From Coriobacteriia bacterium (GTDB lineage: Bacteria > Actinomycetota > Coriobacteriia > WRKU01 > WQUG01), in NCBI GenBank assembly GCA_009779395.1, contig WREJ01000008.1:1-14658 (forward strand): a stretch of 14,658 bases of DNA, read 5' to 3'. Position 1 is the first letter of the stretch; the number at the start of each line of letters is the position of its first letter. The position numbers and the translations under genes are program-made. Below, piece after piece: positions 1-6,269 of the stretch. The notes beneath the pieces are model-generated. The model did not search any database. It worked only from the letters and a program-made list of their open reading frames with translations, and had not been told where the DNA came from.

Positions 1-29
1 CAGTGGTTCAAATCCACTATCGCCCACCA
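1..29 (+). tRNA. tRNA, 3' end only (isotype not determined)
   Basis: The window opens inside a tRNA. A five-pair T stem (2-6 with 14-18) encloses the seven-base loop TTCAAAT (7-13). The 3' half of the acceptor stem (19-25, ATCGCCC), a discriminator A (26) and an encoded CCA (27-29) follow. The missing 5' acceptor strand should read GGGCGAT. The anticodon lies outside the window, so the amino acid cannot be read. Confidence 0.85.
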
Positions 30-37
30 CTTTCAAA

Positions 38-129
38 CGTTCTGGCGGCACCTAGCCGCCGCTTCGCAAGACTCACGTAAGCCACTACGCTTCGCCTTCC
101 GAAGCGGCGGCTATGCACTCGCCAGAACG
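38..129. repeat. Inverted repeat downstream of the tRNA with internal hairpins
   Basis: Positions 38-66 are an imperfect reverse complement of 100-129; the shared parts are CGTTCTGGCG against CGCCAGAACG and TAGCCGCCGCTTCG against CGAAGCGGCGGCTA. Each part also folds locally: 44-49 pairs with 55-60 (GGCGGC/GCCGCC, 5-nt loop) and 88-94 pairs with 100-106 (CGCTTCG/CGAAGCG, 5-nt loop). The first hairpin could help end the tRNA transcript, but no T-run follows it. The right arm recurs at about 280-310. No gene is visible here. Confidence 0.6.
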
Positions 130-190
130 CTCGAAAGTCTTTCCAGAAGACCTTGTTGCTACGCCACGCATCCCGACCCACCACTTATCC

Positions 191-412
191 ACTCGCCAGA
201 ACGTCCGAAAGCTTTGCTGTCATGGTCGCCACGAATTCATGCGCGAACTTTTTGCACTCGAATACTACGTCCAGAAGCCTCGAAGCGGCGGCTATGCACT
301 CGCCAGAACGCTCGAAAGCTTTGCTGTCATGCTTGTCACGAATTCATGCGCGAACTTTTTGCACTCGAATACTACGTCCAGAATGCTCGAAAGCTTTGCT
401 GTCATGCTTTCA
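191..412. repeat. Tandem direct repeats, two near-identical copies plus a partial third
   Basis: Positions 191-276 and 298-383 are almost identical (107 bp apart). Both contain ACGAATTCATGCGCGAACTT and then GCACTCGAATACTACGTCCA. A third partial copy occupies 378-412. Within each block the word CCAGAA recurs 75 bp apart (196 and 271; 303 and 378). An earlier fragment is at 113-137. ORFs can be drawn through the block in several frames, but their peptides are repeats of each other in shifted frames, so I treat the block as non-coding. I do not recognise the repeat family. Confidence 0.7.
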
Positions 413-500
413 CTTTGCTCTACATCTAGATGTCAATTTGGAGGCATTTGCAACAAATCATGAGCATTTTGAGGAAATGTGGCAAGAGGTGTTACAATTT

Positions 501-530
501 TTGTCGCACCCAGAACGGGTGCTTTATACA
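501..530 (+). promoter_or_regulatory. Candidate promoter for the RCC1-repeat gene, dyad in the spacer
   Basis: A -35-like TTGTCG (501-506) and a -10-like TATACA (525-530) are 18 bp apart. The spacer contains GCACCC (506-511) and GGGTGC (517-522), a perfect 6-bp inverted repeat with a 5-nt loop. Transcription would start near 537, giving a leader of about 60 nt before the start codon at 597. The dyad could be an operator; this is inferred from position only. Confidence 0.45.
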
Positions 531-538
531 TTAATGTG

Positions 539-560
539 ACTGTCATATGCAGATGACAGT
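539..560 (+). promoter_or_regulatory. Hairpin/operator dyad at the predicted transcription start
   Basis: ACTGTCAT (539-546) and ATGACAGT (553-560) form a perfect 8-bp inverted repeat with a 6-nt loop. It begins about where the promoter at 501-530 should start transcription and has no T-run after it, so an operator or 5'-leader hairpin is more likely than a terminator. Confidence 0.45.
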
Positions 561-596
561 AGCGATACCACTACGATAAAAGAAGTGAGGATGACC

Positions 597-3349
597 ATGA
601 CCGCCAGAACCCACATCCCTCGGGGGGGGGGGGGCTCTCTAAAAAACGTAAGTTAACGCTGCTACTAGCAGCGATCTTTCTTCTCGCGATTCCCTTTTTA
701 GCGGCAGCGAATTCTGCGGCAATTCAATCAGTATTTCAGCCAGTCGTCACGCAGGTTCAAAATATGTTGTCACCAGCAGATGATGCTTTTGTTCCCAACG
801 AAGCACCAGCGGTGGCGGCAAGTGGTATTTCATCCCTTTCGGGCTTGGATATCAGGCCTGAAGCAACAAGCTTTTCTGCAGGAAGTACTCACTCCCTTGC
901 TATCAAAGCAGACGGCACGCTTTGGGCATGGGGACATAACCAAAATGGCCAAACAGGGCTGGGTACCACTGCGTTCACCCTTACACTTGTGCCAACACAG
1001 GTAGGTACGGCTACTAACTGGACAGCAGTATCTGCAGGAGGTAATTATTCCCTAGCTATTAGATCAGACGGTACGCTCTGGTCATGGGGAGCTGGCGCAG
1101 GTGGCTCACACGCAACACCAGCACAGGTAGGTACTGCTACTAACTGGACACAGGTGTCTGCAGGAAGTTGGCACTCCCTTGCTATTAGATCAGACGGCAC
1201 CCTCTGGTCATGGGGAGATAACGCAAATGGCAGAACAGGACTCAATATTACAACAGGCAATCAACCAACACCTCTACAGGTAGGTAGTGCTACTAACTGG
1301 ACACAGGTGTCTGCAGGAAGTTGGCACTCCCTTGCTATTAGATCAGACGGCACCCTTTGGGCATGGGGACAGAACTTATTTGGCCAAACAGGACGGGGTA
1401 TTACAACAGGCAATACAATAATACCTGTACAAGTAGGTACTGCCACTAACTGGACAGCGCTGTCTGCAGGACATTACCACTCCCTTGCTATCAGAGCAGA
1501 CGGTACGCTCTGGGCATGGGGATCTAACTATTCTGGCGAAATAGGACTCGGCATTACAGGAGCCAATCAAGCAACACCGGCACAGGTAGGTATTGCTACT
1601 AACTGGACAGCGGTATCTGGAGGAAATCAGCACTCCCTTGCTGTCAGATCAGATGGCACGCTCTGGGCATGGGGACAGAACGCACAGGGCCAAACAGGAC
1701 TCGGTACGACAACAGGCAATCAACTAACACCTGCGCAGGTAGGCACTGCTACTGATTGGCTCTTAGCTGATACTTCAAAAAGCGGCAGTCATTCCCTCGG
1801 CATGAGAACAGATGGTACTTTATGGGGATGGGGTGAAAATTCTCTTGGTCAGCTAGGTCTCAATGAAAGTGGTACAGGCAATCATCGTACGGTACCTACA
1901 CCAATTGGCACTAACAATGACTGGGCAGTTCCGATTGTACCTGAAATTATCGACATTTCGTTGGCAAGCAGTGGTATTACTACTGACACCGCAGAAGTAA
2001 CCATCACCTTTGACAGAGCAATAAATACCGCAACAGGAATGGTGACACTAAATGGTGTGCCACTGACTGTTTTTAGCTGGAATTCGCCAACCAATACCAT
2101 ACTGACAGCACAGTTCCCATCATCGCTGCTACCGCTCGGACCACTAACAAGCTATATACTGGCGGTGTCAGACTTTATATCGTTATCAATATTTGACTTT
2201 GAAATGATACCTTTTACGCACACCTTTACTACGGTGCCAGAACCATCAGAAATTGACCTTGCAATAACTAAAAACCTGCAAATGCCCGTAGGTACCATAA
2301 CGCCAGATGCAGAATTTGCTTTTGACATTAGCGCTTACAGCTTCAACAATGACACGGATCAGGCGAATGTCTTGCCAGCGATTACTGTTCCTACTGTTGC
2401 TTTCACAGCTTCAGATGTCGCAACAGTGACCAGTGACGTACGAACGGTGACACAAACATCAGATCTCTTGCTAGGGAACAGGGTAATCTTCCCCTCGCCA
2501 GGTCTCTTTACCTACCGTGTTACAGAACTCTCTGATACCTTTAGCAATACCACCACAGAAACAATGACTTTTGATGCAACTATGTATCAGGTGACCTTTG
2601 TTGTACTGCCACTACCAGAAGATGCAGGAAACTACGTCAGCGCAATCCTGGTTCAGGAAGTTCTGCCAGGTGACGTACTGGGCAGCAAACTCGAAGATCT
2701 CGACACTGCTCTGACCTTTACCAATACATTCGTCAGAAACGTCGACATAGATCCCACCGACCCTCTTGCTATTGGTGGTTTGCGCATCTCTAAAACAACA
2801 ACAGGAATCATGCCAGATTTCAGCAGAGCTTTTGACTTTGACATTAGACTCAGCTCTCCGTCTTTGGCAACGACGATAACACCACCTATCATCTATCGCG
2901 CACAGATTATCGACAGTGTGACAAACGAGACCATTGGCTCTGTCATCGAATTCACTGACGAAGTTACGAGAACTGTAGCTTTAACGCACAATCAGACGCT
3001 TGTGTTTCTTGATACGCATGTCGGAACCAGATACACAGCAGTAGAACTTGCCGTATCTGACTACACACCACATGTTGTTGTTCGTACTGACGGTGTCATC
3101 GATACCAGCATCATTAATCCACCAGAACGTACGCCAAATGTGTCACTGAGTACTGGAGAACAAACATTAGGCGAAGCTGCTAATACGGCAGACTTTACTA
3201 ATACAGACTTCTTTGTGCCTCCAACAGGTCTCGATATTGGTAGGTTTGGTATGGCGCTGTTGCTGATGGCTGTTGTGGGATTGATAGTGATAGTCACCGC
3301 AATGAGGCGTAGTAAACACGAGATGGAGTTGCAGGTGCTGAGTTACTAG
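597..3349 (+). CDS. Phase-variable RCC1-repeat cell-surface protein (read OFF here)
   Basis: The intact frame is 764-3349 (861 codons), but ATG 764 lies downstream of an in-frame signal peptide (KKRKLTLLLAAIFLLA, from 641) with no start codon of its own. ATG 597, preceded by GTGAGG (585-590), reaches it only if the G13 tract changes length; the ON product would be 917 residues. Seven RCC1-type repeats of about 51 residues (motif HSLAIRSDGTLWAWG) span about 870-1930 and should form a seven-bladed propeller. An Ig-like region follows (about 1945-2240). Then come two isopeptide-type modules: FctA/pilin-like (about 2249-2735) with ITKNL, VTELS and FTNTF, and DUF7601-like (about 2776-3205) with ISKTT, AVELA and FTNT, matching the family's Lys/Glu/Asn triad. 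The C-terminus has VPPTG (3215-3229), a membrane span and MRRSK, typical of sortase or membrane anchoring. The ligand is unknown. Confidence 0.85.
622..634 (+). repeat. Poly-G tract of 13, phase-variation switch
   Basis: Thirteen consecutive G lie inside the 5' coding region of the RCC1-repeat surface gene, between the ATG at 597 and the signal peptide at about 641-715. With 13 G the frame from 597 stops at TAA 654-656 after 19 residues. With 12 G it stops even sooner, at a TAA just past the tract. With 14 G (or 11) the start codon, signal peptide and 764-3349 frame become one ORF. G-runs this long are hotspots for slipped-strand mispairing. Confidence 0.8.
881..1800 (+). repeat. About 153-bp tandem coding repeats (RCC1 blades)
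   Basis: The blade-encoding DNA is itself repetitive. The segment at about 1139-1204 recurs almost unchanged at 1292-1357, exactly 153 bp (51 codons) later, and weaker copies continue to about 1800. The second blade is shorter because it lacks the GQTGLG-type loop. Such near-identity allows recombination to change blade number or exchange blades. Confidence 0.7.
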
Positions 3350-3383
3350 TTAAAAAATAAGTAAAATAAATAACGAGCAAAAA

Positions 3384-3419
3384 AGCTAGAGCGCATCGCA
3401 AAAGCGATGCGCTCTAGCT
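3384..3419 (+). terminator. Perfect 16-bp hairpin after the RCC1-repeat gene
   Basis: Positions 3384-3399 pair perfectly with 3404-3419 around an AAAA loop. GCACTTTTAATC follows on the plus strand and an A-run (3378-3384) precedes it, so it could end transcripts in either direction. It lies 35 bp after the stop codon at 3347-3349. Confidence 0.8.
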
Positions 3420-3424
3420 GCACT

Positions 3425-3523
3425 TTTAATCGAAGTTTAATCAACCCTTAATAGATTTTTAAGCGAAATTTAAGCGATTTTTAATGAAAATTTAAGCAAT
3501 GTTTAATCAATCTTTAAGCGTCA
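3425..3523. repeat. Array of nine 11-bp direct repeats, TTTAAKCRAW
   Basis: TTTAA-type heptamers begin at 3425, 3436, 3447 (CTTAATA), 3458, 3469, 3480, 3491, 3502 and 3513, exactly 11 bp apart with no slippage. A degenerate tenth unit (TTTGTTA) begins at 3524. Units alternate between TTTAATC and TTTAAGC cores, and the 4-bp linkers are mostly GAAR/RAWN. One site per helical turn on the same face is the layout of OmpR/PhoB-family response-regulator boxes, though those usually number two to four. It ends 26 bp before the first possible start of the small membrane ORF. Alternatives are a partition or centromere site, or a bent-DNA element. Confidence 0.75.
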
Positions 3524-3594
3524 TTTGTTATTCTGCCTAAGGTAGCTTGATGTCTGCAGCGGTTAATCTTGCCCCAGAGGGCGAGGTGAGTTTT

Positions 3595-3699
3595 ATGGCT
3601 GAAGATCTTGTACTCATCCGCGAAGCGATCGCACTTGTGTGGGAGCTGGTGGTGTTAGCAGTGCTGGTAGTCAGTGTAATAAAACGAAGCCGCCGCTAA
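3595..3699 (+). CDS. Small single-span membrane peptide, candidate type I toxin
   Basis: A 34-codon ORF starts at ATG 3595 behind a strong ribosome site, GAGGTGAG (3583-3590, 4 nt before the start). The peptide has an acidic start (MAED), one hydrophobic helix (LVLIREAIALVWELVVLAVL and on to VVSVI) and the basic tail KRSRR. Size and charge pattern resemble type I toxins such as Fst and Ldr, but I cannot assign it to a family. An in-frame ATG at 3550 with a weaker AAGG site would give 49 residues; that start is buried in the inverted repeat. A minus-strand RNA overlaps its end. It could also be a short regulatory or phage-derived membrane peptide, or a chance ORF. Confidence 0.5.
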   Translation: MAEDLVLIREAIALVWELVVLAVLVVSVIKRSRR

Positions 3700-3760
3700 C
3701 TGCGACGGCTTCCTCACAAAATTGGGGTAACTGCTGCAGGAAAAACATCAAGCTACCTTG
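3678..3760 (-). ncRNA. Predicted antisense RNA overlapping the small membrane ORF
   Basis: A minus-strand promoter (3767-3796) predicts a start near 3760. A hairpin at 3686-3712 followed by a T-rich run predicts an end near 3678, giving an RNA of about 80 nt with no evident ORF. It is complementary to the last codons and 3' region of the 3595-3699 mRNA, the arrangement of type I antitoxins such as RatA. Its first bases also repeat the sequence of the mRNA 5' end (3539-3553), because of the inverted repeat. Predicted only from promoter, terminator and overlap. Confidence 0.5.
3686..3712 (-). terminator. Intrinsic terminator of the antisense RNA
   Basis: GAAGCCG (3686-3692) pairs with CGGCTTC (3706-3712). 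After one mismatch, three more pairs close a 5-nt loop (3697-3701). On the minus strand the hairpin is followed by GTTTTATTAC, a standard U-run; on the plus strand no T-run follows, so it points leftward. The stop codon of the small ORF is the hairpin loop. Confidence 0.65.
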
Positions 3761-3766
3761 TTTAGT

Positions 3767-3796
3767 ATCTTACAATTTTCACAGTCGCATCGTCAA
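3767..3796 (-). promoter_or_regulatory. Promoter for the antisense RNA
   Basis: On the minus strand, TTGACG (3796-3791) and TAAGAT (3772-3767) are 18 bp apart, close to the sigma-70/SigA consensus and far stronger than anything visible upstream of the small plus-strand ORF. That asymmetry (strong antitoxin promoter, weak or regulated toxin promoter) is usual for type I toxin-antitoxin loci. Confidence 0.55.
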
Positions 3797-3848
3797 GCAT
3801 TTTGAGAGACAGCAATGGACGCCTGGTGCGCCCGCCTTACACAGAAAG

Positions 3849-3877
3849 TTGACGTAATGGGTTCAGTGCTTTATGTT
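3849..3877 (+). promoter_or_regulatory. Promoter of topA, predicting a leaderless mRNA
   Basis: TTGACG (3849-3854), a 17-bp spacer and TATGTT (3872-3877) form a good SigA-type promoter. Transcription should begin at about 3884-3885, on or next to ATG 3885. The in-frame ATG at 3873 is part of the -10 box and would not be transcribed from here, which decides for the 3885 start. Confidence 0.6.
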
Positions 3878-3884
3878 AGGTGGC

Positions 3885-6269
3885 ATGAAAAACCTTTTAA
3901 TTGTAGAAAGTCCTGCGAAGGCACGCACCATCGAGCGCTATTTGGGCGCGGATTTTGCGGTGAAATCCTCGGTGGGGCATATTCGGCAGATTCCTCCAAA
4001 GGACGAGAACGCCATTGACGTTAAAAACGGTTTTGCGACGCGCTATGAGGTCGACCCGAGCAAAAAGAAAGTCGTCACAGAACTCAAGAAAGCCGTCAAG
4101 GACGCTGATGCTGTTTGGCTAGCAACAGACGAAGACCGCGAGGGCGAGGCTATTGCCTGGCATCTGGCAGAGGTTCTGGGGCTAGATGTTGACACAACCA
4201 AGCGTATCGCCTTTAACGAAATCACCAAAGCTGCCCTGCAACATGCGGTAAAAAACCCACGCACCATCGACATGCGTCTGGTTCATGCGCAGCAGGCGCG
4301 CCAGATTCTTGATCGTTTGGTTGGCTTTGAACTGAGCCCAGTTGTTTGGAAAAAGGTTCCCGGCGGCAAAAGTGCCGGTCGTGTTCAGTCTCCTGCGCTG
4401 CGCCTGGTTGTCGAACGCGAGCGCGAAATCGCAGCCTTTCAGCCAGAAGAGACCTTTAAGGTCAGTGCAGATATGCGCAGTAGTTCTGCAGACGCACAGC
4501 CAGACGAGGCCTTTAAGGCAGAGTTGGACCATAGCCTTGCGACAGAAGATGCCGCACACGACCTGCTGACAGCGCTTCTCGGCGCATCGTGGACGGTCAG
4601 CGAGGTTAGCACAAAGCCTTCGACGCGCAATCCGGCACCTCCTTTTACTACTTCAACCCTGCAGCAGGATGCTAACAGTCGCCTGGGCTTTTCTGCGCGT
4701 GCAACGATGAGTGCAGCACAAGCCCTGTATCAGGCGGGGCGCATCACCTATATGCGTACCGATTCGACCCAGCTGTCAAAGGTTGCCCTCAGCGCGATTT
4801 CAGACTATGTGCGTGAGGTTTTTGGCGAAAAGTACGCACAGACGCGTCAATACACAACCAAAAAAGCTAACGCGCAAGAGGCACACGAGGCTATTCGTCC
4901 CACCAACATTGCCCTTGAAGAGGCGGGTGGCAATGAATTCGAGCAAAAACTATACCGCCTGATTCGCAACAGAACGCTGGCGTCACAGATGGCAGCAGCA
5001 GAACTCGAAAAAACGAGTGTCGGCATTGATGCTGCAGAAAGCGGTGGCACGGTCGTCGCACACTTTAAGGCAAAGGGTGAAGCGGTCACCTTTGATGGCT
5101 TTTTGCGGGTCACGGGCAAAAGCGAAGGCAAATATCTGCCACGCTTGGCAGCAGGCGATGTACTGACAGCAGACATTGTGCGTGCAAAGCAGAGCTTTTC
5201 AAAGCCGCCTGCACGCTACACCGAAGGCAGCCTGGTCAAAAAACTCGAGGACTTAGGTATTGGTCGTCCCTCCACTTACGCGACGATTCTTGAAACCATC
5301 AAAGCGCGCGGCTACGTTAAAGTGGGCGAGGGTCTAGGGACAGAGCGTCAGGCAATAGAGTTGAGCTTGTCCAGCACTGCTGCAGAAATCCAGCGCGAAG
5401 TCTTAAGCGAACGCAGCGGGGCTGACAAGGGTAAACTACTACCTAACGCCATTGGTGAAGTGCTGTCAGACTTTTTGCTAGAACACTTTGGCAAGATTGT
5501 CGACTATGACTTTACTGCCCACACCGAAGAAGAACTTGACTGCATTGAGCGGGGTCAGTGCGACCCCAAAGACATGCTGAACGACTTCTACACGCCTTTC
5601 CACGCGCTGATTACTGCTGCAGCAGACATTGACAGAAAGGCAGTCAGCAAAACACGCGAAATTGGCACAGACCCCAAAACAGGCAAAATGATTTCTGCGC
5701 GTATTGGGCGTTTTGGTCCCATGCTGCAGCTAGGCAGTGCTGACGACGAAGAAAAGCCCCGTTTTGCTAATCTGCCAAAAGGCGCGACCATCGACACGGT
5801 CAGCCTTGAAGCAGCACTCGAGATGTTTACCCTGCCGCGTCTGCTGGGACAGACAGGCGACGGTCAGGACATCAAGGCAAACATCGGGCGCTTTGGTCCC
5901 TACGTGCAGGTTGGCAAGCTGTACGCAAGTATTCCTGCCCCCGAGGACCCCTTTACTATCACCCTCGACCGTGCGCGTGAACTCTACGCGGCAAAACTAA
6001 AAGCAGAAGCCGAGAAAACCGTTGCAATCTTTGACAGCGGCATCAAGGTTCTGCGTGGTCGCTACGGCCCTTATGTCACTGATGGCAAGAAAAACGCCAC
6101 GATTCCCAAAGACATCGACCCCACAACGGTGACAGAAGACCAGGCACGCGAAATGATTGAAAACGCTCCAGCGAAAAAGCGGCGCGCCTACACGCTAAAG
6201 ACTTCCGCTAAAAAGGCCCCCGCCAAAAAAGCGGCGACTAAAACGGGAACAAAAAAGGCGAGCACATGA
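3885..6269 (+). CDS. topA: DNA topoisomerase I (type IA)
   Basis: It relaxes negative supercoils through a 5'-phosphotyrosine strand break. Numbered from ATG 3885 (794 residues), the Toprim fold shows E8 (LLIVESPAKA) and D82-x-D84-x-E86 (ATDEDREGEA). The catalytic tyrosine is Y289 in GRITYMRTDS, with R291 beside it, and GKSAGRVQSP is at 161-170. In place of tetracysteine zinc fingers, the C-terminus carries three GRFGP/GRYGP repeats of the topoisomerase C-terminal repeat type, then a Lys/Ala-rich tail (KKAPAKKAATKT) common in actinobacterial TopA. The core (VVWKKVPGG, SSVGHIRQ) looks closer to Saccharibacteria/Bacteroidetes forms than to typical actinobacterial TopA; this is from memory. Its stop overlaps the next gene as ATGA, so the genes are probably co-transcribed. 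ATG 3873 is an alternative start, four residues longer. Confidence 0.96.
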   Translation: MKNLLIVESPAKARTIERYLGADFAVKSSVGHIRQIPPKDENAIDVKNGFATRYEVDPSKKKVVTELKKAVKDADAVWLATDEDREGEAIAWHLAEVLGLDVDTTKRIAFNEITKAALQHAVKNPRTIDMRLVHAQQARQILDRLVGFELSPVVWKKVPGGKSAGRVQSPALRLVVEREREIAAFQPEETFKVSADMRSSSADAQPDEAFKAELDHSLATEDAAHDLLTALLGASWTVSEVSTKPSTRNPAPPFTTSTLQQDANSRLGFSARATMSAAQALYQAGRITYMRTDSTQLSKVALSAISDYVREVFGEKYAQTRQYTTKKANAQEAHEAIRPTNIALEEAGGNEFEQKLYRLIRNRTLASQMAAAELEKTSVGIDAAESGGTVVAHFKAKGEAVTFDGFLRVTGKSEGKYLPRLAAGDVLTADIVRAKQSFSKPPARYTEGSLVKKLEDLGIGRPSTYATILETIKARGYVKVGEGLGTERQAIELSLSSTAAEIQREVLSERSGADKGKLLPNAIGEVLSDFLLEHFGKIVDYDFTAHTEEELDCIERGQCDPKDMLNDFYTPFHALITAAADIDRKAVSKTREIGTDPKTGKMISARIGRFGPMLQLGSADDEEKPRFANLPKGATIDTVSLEAALEMFTLPRLLGQTGDGQDIKANIGRFGPYVQVGKLYASIPAPEDPFTITLDRARELYAAKLKAEAEKTVAIFDSGIKVLRGRYGPYVTDGKKNATIPKDIDPTTVTEDQAREMIENAPAKKRRAYTLKTSAKKAPAKKAATKTGTKKAST

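Larger units (their letters stand above)
3539..3759. repeat. 15-bp perfect inverted repeat enclosing the small ORF
   Basis: AAGGTAGCTTGATGT (3539-3553) and its exact reverse complement (3745-3759) flank the small ORF. Pairing continues as CTGCAGC (3554-3560) with 3733-3739, leaving a 5-nt bulge (3740-3744). In an RNA covering both arms, the 5' end, including an AAGG Shine-Dalgarno-like site and ATG 3550, would pair with the 3' end. A MITE-like element with terminal repeats is an alternative, but I see no target-site duplication. Confidence 0.65.

Noticed and set aside
1..29. tRNA 3' end as a prophage or island attachment site with a second copy in the window
   Set aside because: I found no repeat of the tRNA 3' end elsewhere in the window and no integrase gene.
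191..412. Possible CRISPR array
   Set aside because: Repeats are too long (75-107 bp), too few, and have no unique spacers of uniform size; no cas genes are nearby.
113..539. Three overlapping plus-strand ORFs (116, 128 and 71 codons) in the region after the tRNA
   Set aside because: They run through the direct repeats, so their peptides are the same sequences read in shifted frames (ARTFCTRILRPE, CANFLHSNTTSR). There is no ribosome site or recognisable domain, and Cys/His/Arg-rich composition is typical of non-coding DNA.
597..656. The 19-codon ORF from ATG 597 as a real leader peptide gene
   Set aside because: It ends just after the poly-G tract and its continuation in another frame is a perfect signal peptide; an out-of-phase read of the surface gene explains it better.
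3425..3523. Array as part of a replication origin (AT-rich unwinding repeats)
   Set aside because: No DnaA-box cluster (TTATCCACA-like), no dnaA, dnaN or rep gene nearby; I keep regulation as the main reading.
3639..4018. Two plus-strand ORFs (72 and 67 codons) upstream of and into topA
   Set aside because: They cross the minus-strand terminator, the antisense promoter and the topA promoter, have no ribosome site, and the second is out of frame with the certain topA start.
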